A stretch of 15,436 nt of DNA, taken from the NCBI GenBank assembly GCA_036274635.1, contig DASUFI010000182.1, positions 1 through 15,436 of the forward strand, read 5' to 3'. The translations under genes were made by a program, and so were the position numbers. The DNA is from DASUFI01 sp036274635 (GTDB lineage: Bacteria; Planctomycetota; B15-G4). Below the pieces are notes generated by a model. It saw only the letters and a list, made by a program, of their open reading frames with translations, was not told the origin of the DNA and searched no databases. Positions 12,447-15,436 of this stretch are shown one piece after another (within the stretch, counting starts at the first letter, position 1; each line of letters begins with the position of its first letter).

Positions 12447-13157
12447 TCAGTTCGCCGCGAAGTGTCCGGTGGCCAGGAAGCCCAGCACCAGCCCCTGCAC
12501 GTCGCTGCGCAGCATGAGGAAGCTGTGCGTGCCGGGCACGACCACGTGGTCCGTCTCGCCGGCGAGGTGGGTCTCCTCCACGGAGACCTTGCCGTCGAAG
12601 CCGCCGGCGATGACGCCGATCTCCACGCCCGGCGGCACCGGCAGCGTGCGGGCCGTGCTGCCGTCGCCCGTGCCCAGCTCGGACAGCGGCTTCAGCCACC
12701 AGCCCACCCAGGGCTGCGCCGCGTCGGCGGCGCGCGCGCCCTGGTTGGGCGGCGCCAGCATCACCACCCGCCCCACATCCGGCGGCGGGTCGCTTGCCAG
12801 GGCCGCACGCACGACGATGCCTCCGAGGCTGTGCGTCACGAAGTGCACGCGGGCGCCAGGCGCCCGTGGCCGCTCGCGCACGGCGGCGGCGAGTTGCGTG
12901 CCGAGCTCCGCCACCGTCGGGCCGGTGCTGGAGTAGTCCCAGTTGAGGACGTCGTAGCCCTGCTGCTCGAGCACGCGCGCCAGCGGCCGCATCGAGAGCG
13001 GCGTGCGCCCCATGCCATGGACGAGGACGACCAGGTCGCGGGGCGGCACGGCCGGCGCAGGCGTCACGGATGGCGCGCTCGTGCAGGCGGCCACGAGCGC
13101 AGCCGCGACGAGCCGCGCCGGAGCGCGCAGGCTGCGTCGTGCGGGCCGGGGATGCAT
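12447..13157 (-). CDS. Alpha/beta-hydrolase fold lipoprotein (lipase/esterase-like)
   Basis: This 236-residue protein has a twin-Arg-containing basic start, a hydrophobic stretch (about 15-24) and VAAC with probable lipidated Cys25, then a Ser/Pro/Ala linker. The hydrolase core follows: VVLVHGMGRTPLSMRPL (43-59) with the HG oxyanion loop, LEQQGYDVLNWDYSS (63-77), and the nucleophile elbow VTHSLGGIVVR (108-118) with Ser110. After it come VVMLAPPNQGA (131-141) and GTHSFLMLR (209-217), where His211 is the likely catalytic His. Asp188 or an acidic residue in VSVEETH (191-197) would complete the triad. The pattern is that of small triacylglycerol-lipase/PGAP1-like hydrolases. The ATG at 13157 has GGAGG only 3 nt upstream, which is tight; an in-frame ATG at 13181 would add eight residues. 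The substrate is unknown. Confidence 0.85.
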   Translation of the reverse strand: MHPRPARRSLRAPARLVAAALVAACTSAPSVTPAPAVPPRDLVVLVHGMGRTPLSMRPLARVLEQQGYDVLNWDYSSTGPTVAELGTQLAAAVRERPRAPGARVHFVTHSLGGIVVRAALASDPPPDVGRVVMLAPPNQGARAADAAQPWVGWWLKPLSELGTGDGSTARTLPVPPGVEIGVIAGGFDGKVSVEETHLAGETDHVVVPGTHSFLMLRSDVQGLVLGFLATGHFAAN

Positions 13158-13211
13158 GGGCCTCCACTCGCTTCGCGGCAACGCGGCGCGTCCTGGGGCA
13201 TCCTGGTCACA

Positions 13212-13255
13212 TTAAAAAAACGACCCGCAGTCGCGACTGCGAGTCGTTTTTTTAA
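13212..13255. terminator. Bidirectional intrinsic terminator (44-nt palindrome)
   Basis: TTAAAAAAACGAC and GTCGTTTTTTTAA form the outer arms, and CGCAGTC/GACTGCG the inner arms, centred on TCGCGA at 13231-13236. All 22 pairs match except one (C13225 opposite A13242). With seven A on one side and seven T on the other, both strands give a G+C-rich stem followed by a T tract. Its position 42 nt after the SppA-type gene's stop fits termination of that gene on the minus strand, insulating the lipoprotein hydrolase gene. Confidence 0.9.
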
Positions 13256-13297
13256 CGTGCCGGGTGCGACGCAGGCGCTCCGCAGCGCCGCAGGCTG

Positions 13298-15109
13298 TCA
13301 GTGCACCTCGATGACCATCGGCATGAGCGCCTGCACGCGGTCCGTGGTGATCAGCGAGCGGTCGAGCAGCGCCGAGCGCACCACCGCCGCCGCCGAGCCC
13401 AGCACCGGCACCGACTGCACGTGCTCGAGGAGGAAGGCCAGGCGGCCGTCGACCGACGCCATGTCCTCGAAGCTGTCCTTGAGCGCGTCCATGAAGTTCG
13501 GCGGCGAGGGGTACTCGGCCACGGGCGTGGTGAGCGGGTCGAGGCCGCCGCCGAGCACGCAGGCGAGGGCGAGCGAGTCGCGCAGGCCGCCGAGCTCGTC
13601 GACCAGGCCGTTGTCCACCGCCTGCCGGCCGGTCCAGACGCGGCCGCGCGCGAGGGTGCCGACCTGCTCGCGGTCGAGGCGCCGGCCCTCGCTCACCTTG
13701 GTGACGAACTGCTGGTAGACGTCGTTCATCATGCGCGTGAGGACGTCGCGCAGCACCGGCGTGGGGCCGTTGCGCAGGAGCGAGAGCTGGTCGCCGTGCG
13801 GGCCCTTGGCCACGACCTCCACGTTGACGCCCACCTCCTTGAGGGCGTCGGCGACGTTGGGCAGCATCGAGACCACGCCGATGGAGCCGGTGATGGTGGC
13901 CGGCTGCGCGACGATGGCGTCGCAGCCCATGGAGATCCAGTAGCCGCCCGAGCCGGCGACGTAGCCCATGCTGGCGACGACCGGCTTCTTCTCGCGGCAG
14001 CGCTGGATGGCGCGCCAGATCATGTCGCTGGCCAGCGCCGAGCCGCCGGGGCTGTTGACGCGCAGCACGACCGCCTTGCAGTTGTCGTCGTCGCGCGCGC
14101 TGTCCAGCGCCTCGACCAGCGTCTCGCTGCCCATGGACGCGACCTTGCCGTCCCAGCCGGTCTTGCTCTTGCCGCTGGTGATCGGGCCGGAGGCGTAGAC
14201 GATGGCCACGTGCGGCGCCTTGGGCGCCTCGCGCTTGGGCGGGTTGAGCAGCTTGCCGATGAGGGAGAAGGCCGCGAAGGGGTTGTCGAGCATCTTCTGC
14301 ATGTCCTCGGCGCCCTCCTCGCCGTAGTGCTCGTCGAGGTCGACGGGGCCGCCGAAGAGCTTCTCGACGCGCTTGTCGAACTCGTCCTCGTAGCCCACGC
14401 CGTCGATGAGGCCGGCCGCCAGCGCATCCTGCGGCTCCACCAGCACCTTGTCGAAGAGGGCGTCGACCTTGGCGCGCGGCAGGCCGCGGTTCTGGGCCAT
14501 GTCGTCCAGCATCTGGCCGTACCACTCGTCGAGCAGCTGGCCGATGACCTCGCGCTGCTCGTCGCTCATGGCGTTCTTGGCCAGGTCCTCGAAGGCGGTC
14601 TTGTACTCGCCCACGTGCAGCACCTCGAAGTTCACGTGCACCTTGGCGAAGAGGTCCGCCAGGTACATGACCTCGGCCTGCAGGCCCTCGAGGCCGATGA
14701 GGCCCGAGGGCGGCACCACCAGCTCGTCGGCCAGCGTCGCGAACATGAGGCCGCGCTGGTCGAGGTCCTCGGCGTAGCAGACGACCTTCTTGCCCGAGGC
14801 CTTGAGGGCGCGCAGCTCGTCGAGCAGGTCGATGGAGTGCGCGAAGTCGGGGCCGCCCTTGATCTTGAGGCGCACGCCGGCGACGGCGGGGTCGTGGGCC
14901 AGCTCGCGCAGACGCTCGAGCTTCTCGCGGAAGTTCCGCGACTGCGGGCCGAAGGGCGTCTGCGGCGGCGGGTCCTCGGACACGTCGCTGCTGATCACGA
15001 TCTGGACCACCTTCGCCTTGGCCGGCGCGGACTGGGTCCCGTCGCCAGCGAGGGCCGGCGCGGCCAGCAGGGCGAGGGCGAACGGAACGGCACGCAGGCT
15101 GCGCAACAT
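13298..15109 (-). CDS. sppA: S49 family signal peptide peptidase, two-domain SppA type
   Basis: This 603-residue serine protease should degrade leftover signal peptides or other membrane-associated peptides. It has a signal peptide (1-21, ending PALA) and two S49 domains in tandem, as in the 67-kDa E. coli enzyme. The N-terminal domain supplies the Lys: VGEYKTAFEDL (166-176) with Lys170, followed by NAMSDEQREVIGQLLDEWY. The C-terminal domain has VVLRVNSPGGSALASDMI (347-364), the nucleophile region MGYVAGSGGYWIS (381-393) with Ser387, and TITGSIGVVS (405-414). The Ser/Lys dyad is therefore complete. Gly386 replaces the more usual Ala or Ser before the nucleophile. An acidic spacer (about 255-300) joins the domains. 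A strong ribosome site fixes the start. It is transcribed alone and ends at the palindromic terminator. Unlike E. coli SppA, it may be released into the periplasm if the signal peptide is cleaved. Confidence 0.93.
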   Translation of the reverse strand: MLRSLRAVPFALALLAAPALAGDGTQSAPAKAKVVQIVISSDVSEDPPPQTPFGPQSRNFREKLERLRELAHDPAVAGVRLKIKGGPDFAHSIDLLDELRALKASGKKVVCYAEDLDQRGLMFATLADELVVPPSGLIGLEGLQAEVMYLADLFAKVHVNFEVLHVGEYKTAFEDLAKNAMSDEQREVIGQLLDEWYGQMLDDMAQNRGLPRAKVDALFDKVLVEPQDALAAGLIDGVGYEDEFDKRVEKLFGGPVDLDEHYGEEGAEDMQKMLDNPFAAFSLIGKLLNPPKREAPKAPHVAIVYASGPITSGKSKTGWDGKVASMGSETLVEALDSARDDDNCKAVVLRVNSPGGSALASDMIWRAIQRCREKKPVVASMGYVAGSGGYWISMGCDAIVAQPATITGSIGVVSMLPNVADALKEVGVNVEVVAKGPHGDQLSLLRNGPTPVLRDVLTRMMNDVYQQFVTKVSEGRRLDREQVGTLARGRVWTGRQAVDNGLVDELGGLRDSLALACVLGGGLDPLTTPVAEYPSPPNFMDALKDSFEDMASVDGRLAFLLEHVQSVPVLGSAAAVVRSALLDRSLITTDRVQALMPMVIEVH

Positions 15110-15116
15110 GGCGGCA

Positions 15117-15122
15117 CTCCTT
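15117..15122 (-). promoter_or_regulatory. sppA: Ribosome binding site AAGGAG of the SppA-type gene
   Basis: On the minus strand AAGGAG is followed by TGCCGCC and the ATG at 15109. The near-consensus sequence and 7-nt spacing decide the start against an open frame that continues upstream to 15190 and beyond. Confidence 0.8.
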
Positions 15123-15168
15123 GACGGACCGCCGGGGGGAAAGCGGAGAGCCGGCGGCGCGCCCAGCA

Positions 15169-15436
15169 TCATGCCACGCGACCCACCCACCTCGCCGGTG
15201 GCACGCGGGTGGCTTCGCCCTCCGCCCTCGGACCGCCACCGTCGCTGGCTCCGCCGGGCCCGCGACCACGGCGCCCGGCCTGCAGTCGTGTCTGCAGATC
15301 ACCTCCACGAGCGCGGCGGCCAGGGCGCGAATGCGCCCGAGGCCACCGCCTCCGCGCGCCACCCGCCAGCGCATCGCCCAGCACGCCGCCCGCCCCGCCG
15401 CCCACGCCCAGCCCGCCGGTCACCAGCGAGCCGCCG
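15169..15436 (-). CDS. Possible C-terminus of a glycine-zipper protein, cut by the window edge
   Basis: One minus-strand frame enters from the window edge and reads SLVTGGLGVGGGAGGVLGDA in its first part, a regular small-residue pattern like glycine-zipper segments of outer-membrane or pore-associated proteins. It is followed by an Arg/Gly/Pro-rich stretch that looks like non-coding G+C-rich DNA, and it stops at TGA (15169-15171). The real protein may end or change frame before that. Orientation would put it upstream of the SppA-type gene on the same strand. If it is not a gene, the region from 15110 to the edge holds nothing else I can support beyond the SppA ribosome site. Confidence 0.25.
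   Translation of the reverse strand, partial: GGSLVTGGLGVGGGAGGVLGDALAGGARRRWPRAHSRPGRRARGGDLQTRLQAGRRGRGPGGASDGGGPRAEGEATRVPPARWVGRVA

Noticed and set aside
13301..15124. 607-codon + strand open frame opposite the SppA-type gene
   Set aside because: The translation is repetitive His/Asp/Leu/Val/Ala-rich, whereas the minus strand has complete S49 motifs and an ideal ribosome site.
15280..15297. Two CTGCAG hexamers 6 nt apart
   Set aside because: Short self-complementary hexamers of this kind are expected by chance and have no link to a gene feature.

Overview
This window is G+C-rich bacterial DNA and most likely comes from a planctomycete or a close relative. The main clue is the secreted protein at 6073-7980. 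It ends in a Cys/Gly-rich all-beta module (from about residue 507) that I recognise, from memory only, as common at the C-termini of secreted proteins in little-studied Planctomycetota. The other exported proteins (two predicted lipoproteins on the left, one on the right, several Sec signal peptides) show a diderm envelope. No rRNA, tRNA, CRISPR array, transposase or integrase is visible.

Left part, + strand (182-6039): a small DUF3332-type lipoprotein gene closed by a clear intrinsic terminator, then a tight four-gene operon. The operon encodes a TolC-like outer-membrane lipoprotein, a HlyD/MacA-like adaptor, a MacB-type ABC ATPase and a MacB/FtsX-type permease. Each gene overlaps the next by 4 nt (ATGA, ATGA, GTGA). 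Together they make a complete tripartite export pump reaching from inner to outer membrane; the substrate cannot be read from the sequence.

Middle part (5584-8768), the most unusual stretch: a gene for a secreted SBBP-type beta-propeller lies on the minus strand, pointing into the end of the permease gene. Beyond it, on the + strand, is a second copy of the last ~450 nt of the permease gene. Over 399 gap-free bases the two copies differ at 16 positions by my count. The upstream edge of the second copy carries two 1-nt insertions and no recognisable remainder of the gene. The propeller gene is therefore bracketed by long direct repeats and looks visibly less G+C-rich than its flanks, like an inserted or recombined segment.

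Next (8854-10676, + strand): a membrane-anchored SGNH hydrolase, followed at once by an in-frame copy of only its C-terminal 188 residues. This is a second, older C-terminal partial duplication.

Right part, minus strand (10715-15109): an exported protein of unknown function that may be a peptidase-MA-like fold without its zinc motif, a small alpha/beta-hydrolase lipoprotein, and a two-domain S49 (SppA-type) peptidase with its Lys and Ser catalytic residues. A 44-nt near-perfect palindrome with A and T tracts, able to terminate in both directions, separates the peptidase from the hydrolase. The right edge may hold the C-terminus of a glycine-zipper protein. All identities, composition counts and alignments here were made by hand and no database was searched.
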